NCBI RefSeq assembly: GCF_000213175.1
Contig: NW_009799099.1
Coordinates: forward strand, 4,518,051-4,582,050
Origin: Neurospora tetrasperma FGSC 2508
Lineage: Eukaryota; Ascomycota; Sordariomycetes; Sordariales; Sordariaceae
Direction of reading: 5' to 3'
DNA length: 64,000 nucleotides
Under the pieces are notes generated by a model. That model saw nothing but the letters and a program-made list of their open reading frames with translations, made no database searches and was not told where the DNA came from. Both the position numbers and the translations under genes were made by a program. Shown here piece by piece: positions 23,301-34,555 of the stretch (position 1 is its first letter; the number at the start of each line of letters is the position of its first letter).

Positions 23301-25562
23301 GATGATTCCAACCCACCCCCGCGTCGCTCGATGCAGCGTGGCCGGTCGTTTGAAGTCGGTCGTCCCCATGATCCGCTCGACGGAATGGTTGACGAACATT
23401 TGGCTCTGAACGAGGCCGCCGTGTTTGAACGCTGCTTCAAGCACATTGATGACTTCGCCTCTGAAGGTCTGCGAACCCTCGTTTTTGCCTACCGCTATCT
23501 GGATGGTGAGGAGTACAGGAAGTGGAAGACGATTTATCATGAAGCCACTACCAGCCTGGTTAACCGCCAAGAGCGCATCGAGGCGGCTGCTGAGATCATC
23601 GAACAGAACTTTGACCTTGCTGGAGCTACCGCCATTGAGGACAAGCTGCAGCACGGTGTACCCGAGACCATCGACAAGTTCCGCCGTGCTAACATCAAGA
23701 TCTGGATGCTTACGGGTGACAAGCGTGAGACTGCCATCAACATCGCTCACTCAGCTAGAATCTGCAAGTCCTTCTCGGAGGTCTACATCCTGGACGCGAC
23801 TCAAGACGATCTTCAGGAGAGACTTGCCTCAACTCTGATAGATGTGGGTCGTGGCATGGTTCCTCACTCGGTTGTTGTTATTGATGGTCACACTCTAAGT
23901 GTCGTGGAGGAGGACGAGTCCCTCCGCGTTTTGTTCTTCGACCTTGTTGTTAGAGTCGACTCGGTCATCTGCTGTCGCGCATCCCCATCGCAGAAGGCCA
24001 CGCTTGTCCAGAGCATCCGTCAGCAAGTTCCCAAGGCTGTCACTCTTGCCATTGGTGATGGTGCCAATGATATTGCCATGATCCAAGCTTCGCACGTTGG
24101 CATCGGGATTTCCGGAAGAGAGGGTCTCCAGGCTGCTCGAATTTCGGATTTTTCCATCAGTCAGTTCCGGTTCTTGCAACGCCTACTCTTTGTTCACGGT
24201 CGCTGGAATTATATCAGGACTGGCAAGTATATCCTTGGTACCTTCTGGAAGGAGATTGTCTTCTACCTAGTACAGGCGCAGTTCCAACGTTACAACGGTT
24301 ATACGGGTACTTCTCTGTTCGAGTCTACCAGCTTGACTGTCTTCAACACCCTGTTTACCTCGCTCCCGGTTATTCTCTTTGGTATCTTCGAGAAGGATCT
24401 TGAAGCCGACACACTGATGGCAATACCCGAACTCTACACATACGGACAGAAGGAGAAAGCCTTCAACGTCAAGCTGTACATTGGTTGGATGTTCATGGCC
24501 GTCTCAGAGTCAGTGCTAATTTTCAGCATTGTCTGGTATGTCTATGGTATTACCCTGCCGTCCGAGAATGCCGCTCTCTATCCCGTCGGTACCCTGGCCT
24601 TTACCATTTGCGTCATTTTCATCAACATTAAAATGCTTGTCCTCGAACTCCACAACCGCATCGCTATCTGTTTCGCCGGTCTCTTCATCTCCGTCTTTGG
24701 CTGGTTCCTTTGGAATCTCCTCCTCAGCGGCATCTTCTCGGCCAAGATGAGTCCGTACCTTGTCAGAGACGGTTTCATCAGGGGTTTCGGCCAGCACGCG
24801 CCCTGGTGGGTCGTCTGCATCATCGCGCTGTCTGCCCTTCTTATCTTTGAGGTAGCCATCAGCGCAGTGCGCAGATCTTTATGGCCTACCGATCAAGACC
24901 TGATGAAGGAGATTGAGCACATTGATGGTGTCCTGGAAGTCATGAAAGAACATGCCGCCGAGCGTGGAGAAGCCGGTCTGCCCGCGGCGGATGTGACGGC
25001 CGCGGAGGCTGGTAGCATGAGGCACAAGAACAGCTATGGCGACTTCACCGGCGCCAGTATGACCCCGGCCGCCGCAGGAAGTAGCAGCAGCAGACCTCTG
25101 ATGCCCGAAGGTCGCCCGAGCCATGCTTACACGCGTCCCAACTTTGACTCCCCGGCGGAGGAGCTGGAGGACCCGGTAGAGGACGTCGTCAGACCTAAGA
25201 GCAAGGCGGCGGGGGAGGTGGAGGAGCCAAAGGGCAGCATGAAGGGGAAGACTCCTAGAAAGTCGGCATTAAGAACGAACATTGACGTGGGTGTGACCAC
25301 AAGGTTTCTAGGGGAGGGGAGTGCCAATACGCCGATTGCTAGCGGGTCAGCAATGGAAGCGGGTGAGCCGTACTTTGTCACGAGCCCGATCGAGATGCCG
25401 GAGATGCATTCTCCTGTGGTGTCAATGGCGGCAGCGGGTACGGCGGACACCGGTGTTGAATCAGAGGAAGCGGGAGAAGGCGGTGCAGTGGAGAGGCAAT
25501 TGACCGGGACGACTGTTAATCAGGAAGAGGGACAGCCGCCGGTGACGAGGCAGTTGTTGTGA
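20331..25562 (+). CDS. P4-type ATPase, phospholipid flippase of the Dnf3 class (1743 aa, single exon)
   Basis: Moves aminophospholipids to the cytosolic leaflet of Golgi/endosomal or plasma membranes. It starts in a perfect context (CCACCATGG). Residues 1-~260 are basic, Ser/Pro-rich and disordered, with repeated RPSL motifs. TM1-2 lie around 283-345 (FGKLANFYFLVIGILQMVP). The actuator motif DGET is at 462-465, and the P4-type M4 segment IPLSLYV at about 626. The phosphorylated aspartate is D679 in DKTGTLTENLMRF. A long nucleotide-binding domain with Ser/Arg-rich inserts (about 690-800 and 930-1040) is followed by MLTGDKRETAINIAHSARIC, and the hinge GDGANDIAMI begins at 1242. The C-terminal helices end near 1515. 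The tail (~1530-1743) is acidic, Gly/Ala-rich and disordered. All catalytic motifs are intact. Length and inserts favour Dnf3 over Drs2 or Dnf1/2. Confidence 0.93.
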   Translation: MAGPDQPDAAEALRDRLENIELQQNEVHIPRPALRRLPASTPSLRLGQRRSTDGRHSAAHGRPSLGLPRHSSHLAPETPTSPLSPASPSATRVRFSLDIPDDDLPRSGRPSLSRPSLQLPSQLYTINSNIDLPSSSLKPSQPGRPSLEPRHSAANSTRSRLSLTLPRQRYDEAYGDASSAMATEEETKITLDTYKDWIGRQKERQKRLTSDPLNRIKAGAENAYQKYIVEGLLRQRPIPPSKDGRHIPLKPGLVRQIPLNDERTGQPYVSNFIRSSRYTLYDFLPKQLLFQFGKLANFYFLVIGILQMVPGLSTTGTYTTIAPLIVFVCISMAKEGYDDYRRYRLDKLENRSATFVLDPNGTVSTRVRGRKRGMLMEMVKGKKSAEGGAATELAGLERVTTAEVDQSEGEGGGEPWARIEWQDIRVGDIVQLQRDENVPADMVLLHATGPNGVAYIETMALDGETNLKSKQACPLLLNHCSSINAMAHCDATVVSEDPNLDLYNYEGRVTVNGETMPLTSNQIVYRGSTLRNTTQAIGIVVNTGEECKIRMNAHKNVRTKAPEMQFMVNRIVMLLVVFVVALAVGCTGGYTMWHRSNEKKAWYLIQQKVPIKEIVIGFIIAFNTLIPLSLYVSLEIIKLGQLYLLTDVEMYDPKTDTAMSANTTTILENLGQVSYVFSDKTGTLTENLMRFRKISVGGAAFLHDMDIRRDAEKANQEQLAQDLPKRSLSISAKPRPSNVEASLEPLAEESSNEPIVANQSAWHSSAGVKHGQREPNTEELIRYLQQRPNTPFSRTAKHFILCIALCHTCLPETKEDGEMTFQAASPDELALVEGARDLGYLVIDRPSQAIRLQTRDADGNPVTETYEVLDVIEFSSKRKRMSIVIRMPDGSTCIFTKGADSMILPRLKQSNLAIQTAGKIGQMASMRKSMEQEKALRRLSLHSIKRDSMNLVRASRASMDHRRVKGSQRRSTFFTDEVDSWLVRRETDEFDDSNPPPRRSMQRGRSFEVGRPHDPLDGMVDEHLALNEAAVFERCFKHIDDFASEGLRTLVFAYRYLDGEEYRKWKTIYHEATTSLVNRQERIEAAAEIIEQNFDLAGATAIEDKLQHGVPETIDKFRRANIKIWMLTGDKRETAINIAHSARICKSFSEVYILDATQDDLQERLASTLIDVGRGMVPHSVVVIDGHTLSVVEEDESLRVLFFDLVVRVDSVICCRASPSQKATLVQSIRQQVPKAVTLAIGDGANDIAMIQASHVGIGISGREGLQAARISDFSISQFRFLQRLLFVHGRWNYIRTGKYILGTFWKEIVFYLVQAQFQRYNGYTGTSLFESTSLTVFNTLFTSLPVILFGIFEKDLEADTLMAIPELYTYGQKEKAFNVKLYIGWMFMAVSESVLIFSIVWYVYGITLPSENAALYPVGTLAFTICVIFINIKMLVLELHNRIAICFAGLFISVFGWFLWNLLLSGIFSAKMSPYLVRDGFIRGFGQHAPWWVVCIIALSALLIFEVAISAVRRSLWPTDQDLMKEIEHIDGVLEVMKEHAAERGEAGLPAADVTAAEAGSMRHKNSYGDFTGASMTPAAAGSSSSRPLMPEGRPSHAYTRPNFDSPAEELEDPVEDVVRPKSKAAGEVEEPKGSMKGKTPRKSALRTNIDVGVTTRFLGEGSANTPIASGSAMEAGEPYFVTSPIEMPEMHSPVVSMAAAGTADTGVESEEAGEGGAVERQLTGTTVNQEEGQPPVTRQLL

Positions 25563-26252
25563 TGAGCAAAGATGGAAGAAGCTAACGATGACATGGGTGA
25601 AGTGAGAGGAATCATGATATGAGCAATTGGATTACATGTCATTACGGCGGCTACGCAATCGTGTGAGGGAGAGTTAGCAGAGTGAAAGATTTTATGGGGT
25701 TATGAAATGACTGATCGATAAGAATACGGGAGGGGCGTGGATGACTCGGGAGATATTTTCCTCTTCTTTCGTTGGTCAGAGCACACCCTTTATACCTATG
25801 GCGCATTCAATCTGCATTTTTTTGGACGATCGAAGACCTCTCTCTGTCTGTCCTTCCTCTGCTGAGCTGACAGCAACAAAAGCGGCTTTGATGGGGACTC
25901 ACTTTTACTTGTATTTACCTGGTTGGACCTTGAGGCTTTGTTGGATACCTCACCACAACGTATATAGTTAATTTTCATTATTTACAATGTATATATAAAC
26001 CGTGATTCCTTCTCCGCCGTGCCGTTTATTTTATAATTTTTCTGAACGAGTTGTGTTGAACGCTTTGGATGCTTCTATCCTCTCACCACAAATTTGTTTT
26101 ACAGCATGTGCGGTACGGTAGAGTACCAGAGTACCTATATATGTATTTGCGGAGCGGTAGTTTCAATGGCTGGTTGGTGGTTGGTGCTGTTATGATCAAT
26201 GCTCAGGTAGTGATGACAGACAGAATTGAAGCAGAAGCGACTTGATATAGTA

Positions 26253-26505
26253 CCGTAGAAACTCGGGAAATTCGCCATAGTTAATCTCCTCTTTCAGCGC
26301 CGGGCAGGGGGCATATCTGTACAGGGCAAGCCCGATCCTGTGCATTGAAACGCACGCAAGTTACAGTGATGGGCAATGTCGTCGAGTGTTCACTAACTGG
26401 ATAGACACATCTGCTGGCAGATGCTGGCTTACGGGGCGCCGCGTTATGCCCTGCCCGGCGCTGAAAAAGGAGATTAACTATGGCGAATTTCCCGAGTTTC
26501 TACGG
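26253..26505. mobile_element. Miniature inverted-repeat element (MITE) with 57-bp TIRs and TA target duplication
   Basis: The left arm (26253-26309) begins CCGTAGAAACTCGGG. The right arm (26449-26505) is its reverse complement with one difference in 57 bases. Both outer ends are flanked by TA (26251-26252 and 26506-26507), the target duplication used by Tc1/mariner-class transposases. The ~139-bp interior has no open frame for a transposase, so the element is non-autonomous. The arms could fold into a long hairpin. The single arm difference is a C/T transition, and the interior is unrelated between the halves apart from short CTGCTGGCAG-like motifs. At 253 bp it is below the duplication length usually needed to trigger RIP in Neurospora, which may explain its good preservation (inference). 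Confidence 0.85.
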
Positions 26506-27777
26506 TATACCAACTACCTATAGCGAGCTACTTGGTGATAGTAATGGAGGGCAACTTGGCGGTTGACCTATGGATGAGTTCGCCAGTTGATGCAAGACTG
26601 CAACAACCCTCGACCCTGCGTATGCAGCGTGGAAAGCCCGGTGGAAAGAGTCATACCGGTCCAGTACGATGTCACTCAATTCGGTGTAACTTTATTAGGT
26701 ATAGCGCCGGAAATATCTGACCAATCCCATGCTGTGAGTTGATGTTGATATGTTGTCTGTGAGACGAAGCAGTAAGAGAGAGAGCTTGATTAGGATCTGA
26801 TTGAATAGCCATCTGTTGGTATGAATCAGACTGATTACATACGAGCCCCAAACACCAAGGTTGCGTGCAGCAATAGTGTACCTACTGTATAGAATGCGAG
26901 GTACACACACCACTGCATACCTACCTGTGAGGTAGCAATCATTGTAACCGTTCGGTCCCAAAGATTGGATTTAGAGGATGGACCACGAATGAGGTGAAGC
27001 TGAAGCGATTGAAATGTCAATTGAAGGGTGGTATTGGAACCTGGATTTGATGGCTCAGAACTGAACTCCAGGTCTAACAATCCAAGGTTGTCATGACAGT
27101 AATTGACATGTTACGAAACGGCGGAGTGCGTGCGGTATGTGGTGGAGGTTCGGTTGCTAGTTGGGATACGTACCCGTTAGGTTGTGCATGGACATAAGGA
27201 CCCTTGTTTCCGTGTCCTTTCATGTTAGCTGTCACATGGATGGCTCGCAGCTGTTTATCTTCAGTTGTCCATCACGACGGGAACCCCTTCCACCTCCCCT
27301 TGTGCCCGTCGACAGATATATTTTGCGCAACCTGATCGGCTATGCTTGTTCTATCCGATGTGATTCAAAAAAAAGTCGACGAGGGTGACTTATCTTAATT
27401 GTATCATCCAAGGTCAAACCAACATGTTGACAATGCGACGCCATAGGTAGGTAGGTGGCTCGAGCGTTGTGCCCCCCAGTTCTCAACTCCAATTCCCAAG
27501 TCCCAAACCCACATACTAGTTTCCCCAGTTGTCCCAGCTTCCGGGGGTCCGGATTCCACTTGGGCACTTAGAGACGAAGCGCCAAATGCGGAGGAGGCTG
27601 GAGTCTAAGAGTAGTGTACAAGTACTGCGTCAGACACAATCAAGGGTTCTCTGGTCCAATCAAAGTTGTAATCGATCTAAAGGCGGGACAGAAAGCGATA
27701 AGAAAGCGCAAAGGTGGGAGACTCTTCCTAAGGATGAAGATATAACGTGTTGGTAACAGGCATCAAAGAAGAGGTCG

Positions 27778-27820
27778 TGGTGGTGATGATGATGATGATG
27801 ATGATGATGCTGATGATGAC
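27778..27820. repeat. GAT/GGT trinucleotide microsatellite
   Basis: GTGGTGGTGATGATGATG and so on, roughly 13 triplets with one GCT interruption, in intergenic DNA upstream of the ABC transporter. Confidence 0.75.
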
Positions 27821-28746
27821 GAGCCTCGAAGCCCACAATAAGGTGTGATATGGCCAACATGAGGAGTTTATACATCTGCCTGGCCGGAAAACGATAGTTT
27901 TCAGTTGCTTCGAGATATCGATGTGTTACCGGCTGTTTAGGTAGTCGACGGGGATTTTGTGATGTATAATACAGCCATCTTGATGCGACCTTCCCCTTCG
28001 GGCCTTGCCGTCTTACATAGCTTCAGTCGTGTTCTTTTGACTCGGCAACTCAAGCCCGGAACACCTAGTCTAGTGGAAGATCAACTTTCTGGTTTGTCAA
28101 GGACCAGACGATGCATACTGAAAGGCCACCGCTTGTTGATTCCAAATGATCACAAAAAGTCTTCAATTGACAACTGGCAGGTCTAAAGACGAGATAGCCC
28201 CACTATCAAGGCTAAAAAGCCCCAAAAAACACCAAAGAGGTGTCCAATCGACCCCACCGGCGTGCCGGGCAATTGCTCATAGCGAAAATACTGGAGGGTT
28301 GCAGCAGGCAGACCTCGCGCTGACCACTCACCCTCATCCACAGCGGGGAACGACAGGCAACTTCAGTACGGCGAATCCCAGCCAAGACCAGAGAACCAAG
28401 GCCCATCCCGTCATCCACCCAAGACTGGAGTTGCTTCAGCTTCTTATCCAACTTAAAGTCGACCGAGTTCCGGAAAATTCATTCCTCTTGAACCTCGCTC
28501 GCTCTCGAGGAATTCCGTCTTCCTTCGCCGCATACTTATTTAGCCCGCCAGAGAATATCAACATCTCGACGGCCCCAACCAACCCTCAGCCGGACTTTGC
28601 GACAAAACAGCAAAGTTCCCACGTCTTTTTTTGGGCTGTATCACCCGCTGTCCCGAGACATCATCAACGCCCAGGCCATTGGAAAAACACACACCTCATC
28701 TGTCTCCAGCTCGCTCGCCACACGAAGGCGCTGCTGAGCGCGCGAA

Positions 28747-31700
28747 ATGGGTTTCGCTCAGTGCGGGTGGCCGATATGGCGGACCGACGATTTCACGCCA
28801 TGTTTCCAGGAAGAGTATGTCCCAACAACGCCATCGCCAGCTTTGCGCTTATCTTCTCTTATCTTGACCACCGCCGACCGCTAACAAACTTGTTTCCACA
28901 GTTACCTCAAGATCCTCCTACCATTGATCGTCGCAGGGCTGTCCCTACTACGACTTCTCACCTCAAATCTCCTCCGAGCTGCCAAGCTAAAACCGAACCA
29001 TGGGTACGATCGCGTCGCCGATAACGAGCAGGACCGCACCTACTTACCCAGAGACGAAGAACCGGTCGACGAGAGTGACGAAGATGAAGCGCTGACTATG
29101 AATGGCGGCCGCCTTGCACTGGCCAAGGTCACTACCAAGGGCTCCATCGTGCAGGCTGATACTCCTGCTGGTCAAACTGTCCTTCCCGTTATCGAAATCC
29201 TCGCCATTGCCGGTCTGGTCGGTGTCAATGTTGTCGCATTGGTTCTCGAAGCCTACAGCGGCCCTCACGGCAAGATTGCCGCCATTGCTGGTCTCAGTGC
29301 TTGGACCTATGTCCTGATTCTCGCCGCGCTGCGTCTCATTCTCAGAAACACCCAATGGCGCGCATCGCACCTCTGGAACCACACCGCTGCCATCTACTGT
29401 GCCCAGTGGCTGTTTTCGCTCATTGGCTTCCGCTCCGTCATTGTCCATCCTGCGACGCAACTCAGGCAGACTTTGACCATCGTCGATTTCGCTCTGACCT
29501 CGCTCCTCTTCTTCATGTCCATCAGCACACGCAAGGGAAACAAGACGGTCATTCTCGAGTGGGAGGACGGTATCCAGCCCAGTCGCGAGAACTTGGCCTC
29601 TCTCTTCTCCCACTTCACTTTCGGCTGGGTTGACTCCATCATGTGGGAAGGCTGGAAGGAGCCGTTGACTGCCGACCGGGTCTGGAATTTGCTTCCTACT
29701 GACAAAGCCGCTACCGTTTTGGCCAACTACCGCCAAGTGCAGAAGACCACTTCGCTGGCTTACCACCTCTTGAGCTACTTCAAGGGTATGGTTGCTGCGC
29801 AGGCTGCCTGGGCTGTTATGTCGGGCGCCTTCACCTTTGCGCCCACCCTGCTACTCAAGGCTATCCTCGAATATGTTGAAGACCCGACCCAGGCTCCCCG
29901 CAACGTTTTGTGGCTCTACGTGATCCTTCTCCCCATCACTGATATTGTCCGCTCTGTTGGCGATGCCCAGGCGCTTTGGATTGGTCGCAAGATTTGCATC
30001 AACATTCGTGCTATCCTTGTCGGTGAGATTTACGCAAAGGCGCTTAGGAGAAAGGCTGCCGCCGGTAACGACAAGGTTCTCGGCGAAGACAAGAAGGATG
30101 AAGCTCCCGCCAAGAAGGGTTTCTGCGCAAAGCTCAAGCGCGCTTTGGGTCTTGCGAAGGATGACAAGAAGGCCAATGATCAGTCTGCGGCTGAGGCTGC
30201 CGTTACAAAGGCCGAGGATAAGGCCGTCGAGGCTGATGAGCAGGCCAATCTGGGAACCATCACTACCTTGATGTCCGTCGACAGCTTCAAGGTCTCTGAG
30301 GTCACTAGCTACCTTCATTTCCTCATTGCCTCGGCTCCTACACAGCTGATTGTAGCCATTATCCTGCTTTATAGCGTCATGGGCTACAGTGCCATCCCTG
30401 GTTTCATCATCATGGCTCTGCTCCTTCCTGTCAACATTGGCTTCGCCAAGAGTTTCCAGTATACCCAGAAGAAGATCATGTCGGCTACTGACAAGCGCAT
30501 CCACACCACGAACGAAGTCCTCCAAAACATCCGGATCATCAAGTACTTTGCTTGGGAGCACAGGTTTGAGACCATTGTTGATGAGAAGAGACGGGCAGAG
30601 CTCAAGGCCTTGCGGACTCGGTACATGGTCTGGGCTTGTGCAGTAGCTGTCTGGAACACGGTTCCTATCCTCATCACTTTCTTCACCTTCTTCGTCTACA
30701 CCGTCATCGAGAAGAAGCCGTTGTATCCCTCCATCGCCTTCACCGCCATTTCTCTGTTTATGCTGCTCCGCTATCCGCTTGACCAGCTCGGAGACATGAT
30801 TGCCCACGTTCAGGAGTCCAAGGTGTCTGTAGATCGTATTGAGGAGTTCTTATCTGAGGAGGAGACCGAAAAGTACAAGCAACTGGGTCAGGACAGCGTT
30901 GACGAGAACGGCAACAAGATTATTGGTTTCAGGGACGCCAGCTTCATTTGGGGCGGCAGGAACACTGTTGCTAAGGATGGAAGCTTGGCTTTCCGCCTCC
31001 TTGACCTCAATATCGAATTCCAGCAGGGCAAGCTCAACGTCATCACTGGCCCCACGGGATGCGGAAAGTCCTCTATGCTTATGGCTTTGCTTGGTGAGAT
31101 GACCATTCTCAAGGGTCGTGTCTTCCTTCCCGGAGGTCGCAGCCGTGAGGATGTCCGCCCCGACCCCGAAACTGGCCTTGCCGACACGTGCGCCTATGTT
31201 GCCCAGCAAGCCTGGCTTGTCAATGGTTCTATCAAGGACAACATTCTTTTCAGTGCACCGCTTGATGAGCAGAGATACAAGGATGTCATTGTTGCTTGCG
31301 CTCTGGAGCGTGATCTGGAGATTCTTGATAACGGCGATGAGACCTTGGTCGGTGAGAAGGGCATTACCCTCTCCGGTGGCCAGAAGCAGCGCATTTCGCT
31401 GGCTCGTGCCGTCTACTCCAACTCTAAGCACCTTCTTATGGATGACTGCCTTAGCGCCGTTGATTCTCACACCGCTCAGTGGATATTCAGCAACTGCATC
31501 ATGGGTCCTTTGATGAAGCATCGCACATGCATCCTCGTATCTCACAACATCCCTCTCTGCGTTCCTTTCTCCGACTTCGTTGTCCAGATGGCCAATGGTC
31601 GTGTTACTGCACAGGGCTCCCCTCAGGAGCTCATCGCGGCTGGCAAGTTCGGCGAGGACCTCGCCCAAAAGTCCTATCCTGGCTCCGCGCATGTCTCTCG

Positions 31701-33948
31701 CGTCCCTTCCCGGGTTCCGTCTAGTGTCGGAGAGGAAGGTGACCACACCATCATCAACGAGGCCGACGGCAGTGAATCTCAGACTAAGGCTCAGACGATC
31801 AAGAAGGAGCACAAGAAACAGGATGCTATGGAAGAAAGCAAGGCTACTGGTGCTGTTAAGTGGCCTGTCATGAAGCTCTACCTTACCGCTATGGGTAAAT
31901 GGTGGTTCTGGGTTTTATCCGCGGTTGTCTTTGGCGCTCAGCAGTTCTCTGGTGTCGCCACCAGTCTGTGGATCAAGGAATGGGCTAACCAATACGCTAC
32001 GGACGAGGTTGTTGCCCCCACCTTCAACATGAACTCACAGAGCTATTCCAGCCAGACCGTCTCACCTACCTACTTTGCTTCGATCGCCACCTACATCAAG
32101 GGCAACGACAGCAACACTTTCTCGACCACCTCGAATAGTGATGTCAACGTCGGTTACTACTTGACCGTGCTGGCCATCATCGGTATCGGTGGCGCCGTTG
32201 CTGCTTTCGCCAGGGACATGTGGATTTTCTTCGGTTCCTTGACTGCCTCGTGGAAGCTCCACCAGCGTCTGATGCGTGCCGTCGCTGGTGCCCGTTTCAA
32301 GTTCTTCGATGTCACCCCTCTCGGACAGATCATGAACCGTTTCAGTAAGGACTTGGAGGCCATTGACCAGGAGGTTGCGCCTATTGCTATCGGAGTCATG
32401 AGTTGTGTCCTCGGAATTGGCGTCACTGTTACTCTGATTGCCTGGATTACTCCCGGTTTCTTGATTGCCGGTTTCTTCATCACTATCCTGTACGTTTTCC
32501 TTGGCGCCTTCTATCTCCATGCCTCGCGCGACCTGAAGCGCCTGGAGTCCGTGCAACGCAGCCCTCTTTTCCAGCAGTTCGGAGAGACTTTGAGCGGTGT
32601 CGTCACCATCAGAGCGTATGGTGCTGAGAGACGTTTCATTCGGGAAAACTTTGCCAAGATCAACGCTCAGATCCGCCCGTTCATCTACCTTTGGGCTGCC
32701 AACAGATGGCTCGCTTTCAGGACTGATGTTCTTGGTGATCTCGTTGCTTTCTCTGCTGGAGTCTTCGTCATTCTCAGCCTCGGCAAGATCGATCCTGGTT
32801 CTGCGGGTATTTCTCTCAGCTATGCTATCGGTTTTGCGGATAACATCCTCTGGCTGGTTCGTCTTTATGCGATGAACGAGCAGAACATGAACTCCGTTGA
32901 GCGCATCAAGGAGTACCTTGACGTCGAGCAAGAGGCCGTGGCTGTCGTTGAGGACAACCGTCCGCCTGCGAACTGGCCTGCCCACGGCTCTGTTGAGTTC
33001 ATCAACTACACTACACGTTATAGGGCTGAGTTGGAGCCCGTGCTTCGCAACCTTACCTTCAAGATTGAAGCCCACGAGAAGATTGGTATTGTGGGCCGTA
33101 CTGGTGCTGGAAAGAGTTCCCTGACTTTGGCCATTTTCCGTGCTCTGGAGGCGGATGAGGGCAAGATCCTGATCGACGGTATTGATATTGGTTTGATTGG
33201 TCTCCGTGATCTTCGTGAGGCTCTCACCATCGTTCCTCAGGAGCCTACCCTCTTCATGGGTACCATCCGGACCAACCTCGACCCCTTCAACATGTACACT
33301 GATGAGGAGATCTTTGCCGCTCTTCGCCGCGTGCACCTGATCAAGGCTGATGAGGTCATCCCTGGTGCCGTCAGCACCGCCCTTCTTCCTCAGACCCCCG
33401 TTGCCCCTGAGAGCGAGTCGGAGCCTTCTCGCCCCGCCACTGCTACCAACAAGAACATCTTCCTCGACCTTTCCTCTCCCGTCACCGAGTCCGGCAACAA
33501 CCTCTCGCAGGGTCAGCGGCAGCTTCTTTGCTTGGCACGCGCCATGCTCAAGAAGCCCACCGTTCTCGTCATGGACGAGGCCACCGCCTCGATCGACTAC
33601 GCCACCGATGCCGCCATTCAGGAGACCATCCGCGAGTTGACCAGCACCATCATCACTATTGCCCACCGTCTGCAGACCATTGCCGACTACGACAAGGTCC
33701 TTGTGCTGGACAAGGGCAAGATTGTCGAATACGCACATCCTTGGGAGCTGATGCAGAAGACCGATGGCAGCTTCAGGAGTATGTGCGAGATGAGCGGTGA
33801 CTACGACACGCTGGTCAAGATCGCCAAGAAGGCGTACAAGACCAAGCAGTTGGTTGATGTTGATGAAGAGGATGAACAGCCGAGCACGGCTACCACTGCT
33901 GAGGGAAGCGGGACTGGAGATGAGGGAAAGAAGGATGGGGAAAACTAA
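28747..33948 (+). CDS. Full-length ABCC (MRP/Ybt1-type) ABC transporter, 1704 aa
   Basis: ATP-driven exporter of organic anions or conjugates, expected in the vacuolar or plasma membrane. Structure join(28747..28814, 28902..33948). The 87-bp intron (GTATGT, branch GCTAAC, CAG) joins MGFAQCGWPIWRTDDF...QED to YLKILLPLIVAG, the usual luminal N-terminus plus first helix of TMD0. TMD0 (about 24-230) is followed by TMD1, NBD1, TMD2 and NBD2. NBD1: Walker A GPTGCGKSS at 739-747, signature LSGGQ at 846-850, Walker B ending D870 with Asp (D871) at the catalytic-Glu position. NBD2: Walker A GRTGAGKSS from 1421, signature LSQGQ from 1557, Walker B MDE with the catalytic Glu at 1582. A Pro/Glu/Ser-rich insert precedes the second signature, and a charged Lys/Ala-rich loop lies inside TMD1 (about 375-440). 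Asymmetric NBDs are normal for ABCC proteins. The substrate cannot be read from sequence. Confidence 0.93.
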
Positions 33949-34555
33949 ATTTCTCTTGGAGATGCTGAAAAGAAAGAGACAGATGCAAGTTAAAATGGGA
34001 TTATGTCATGTTATGAAATGACCTGATGGATCATGGAGTATGATTCAGAAGGGTATAGACCAACGAATGATGAGATGGAAACTCGGGATGGAGGGGGTGT
34101 CTTTTTTTTCTGGGTTGGGTTCATGATGATGGAGGAAAACAAGAGCGCATATTTCATTTTGGTGCTTAACACATTTGCTTTGAGATGATGGACATCATCG
34201 ACAGCGGGCATGGATGATGTAGTGTATATACAGAGATCAGAACTACGAATATGATCGCTGAAAATCTGTGTGAATAAATGTTGATGATGGCGACCGTAGT
34301 CCGTGAATGATATGCGCCACATTCATACTACTCGTAAGCCACCGAGATCCACTTTTCCCACACCAACTGACTGTTGCCCGTTCCACTTGCTGTGGCGTCA
34401 CGGTTCAACGCTGCGGTTACCATAGGCAGGCGTCACTATCATCCCCATGCTCATCTCACTACAGTACACCACTTGGCGACTTACTTTCTCGGAACCCCTC
34501 ACTTCAACAAAACAACAAACCCATCTTTTTTTTCTTAGTCAAGAACCTTGACAAA
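33949..34555. other. 607-bp intergenic region between ABC transporter and adaptin-binding gene
   Basis: Holds the ABC transporter 3' UTR (AT-rich, about 33949-34300) and the promoter/leader of the next gene. That leader ends in a T-rich stretch (cttttttttcttag) shortly before the start context GACAAAATGG. No ORF of interest. Confidence 0.6.

Larger units (their letters stand above)
25563..28746. other. 3.2-kb intergenic region with MITE and microsatellites
   Basis: Contains the flippase 3' flank, a 253-bp MITE (26253-26505), TAGG repeats (27444-27455), a GAT repeat (27778-27820) and the ABC transporter promoter and leader (about 27900-28746). No other gene is supportable. An open frame from 28146 only overlaps the leader and first exon of the transporter in a different frame. 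Confidence 0.6.

Noticed and set aside
28146-29024. 292-codon plus-strand ORF overlapping the start of the ABC transporter
   Set aside because: Different frame from the transporter; it spans the leader, exon 1, the intron and exon 2. The spliced model with MGFAQCGWPIWR is far better supported.
32062-33738. 558-codon open frame on the minus strand opposite the ABC transporter
   Set aside because: It lies exactly antisense to conserved ABC domains. Its length is explained by codon bias in the sense gene (few sense codons whose complement is a stop), and it has no domain content. The same applies to 30850-31812 and 29851-30807.
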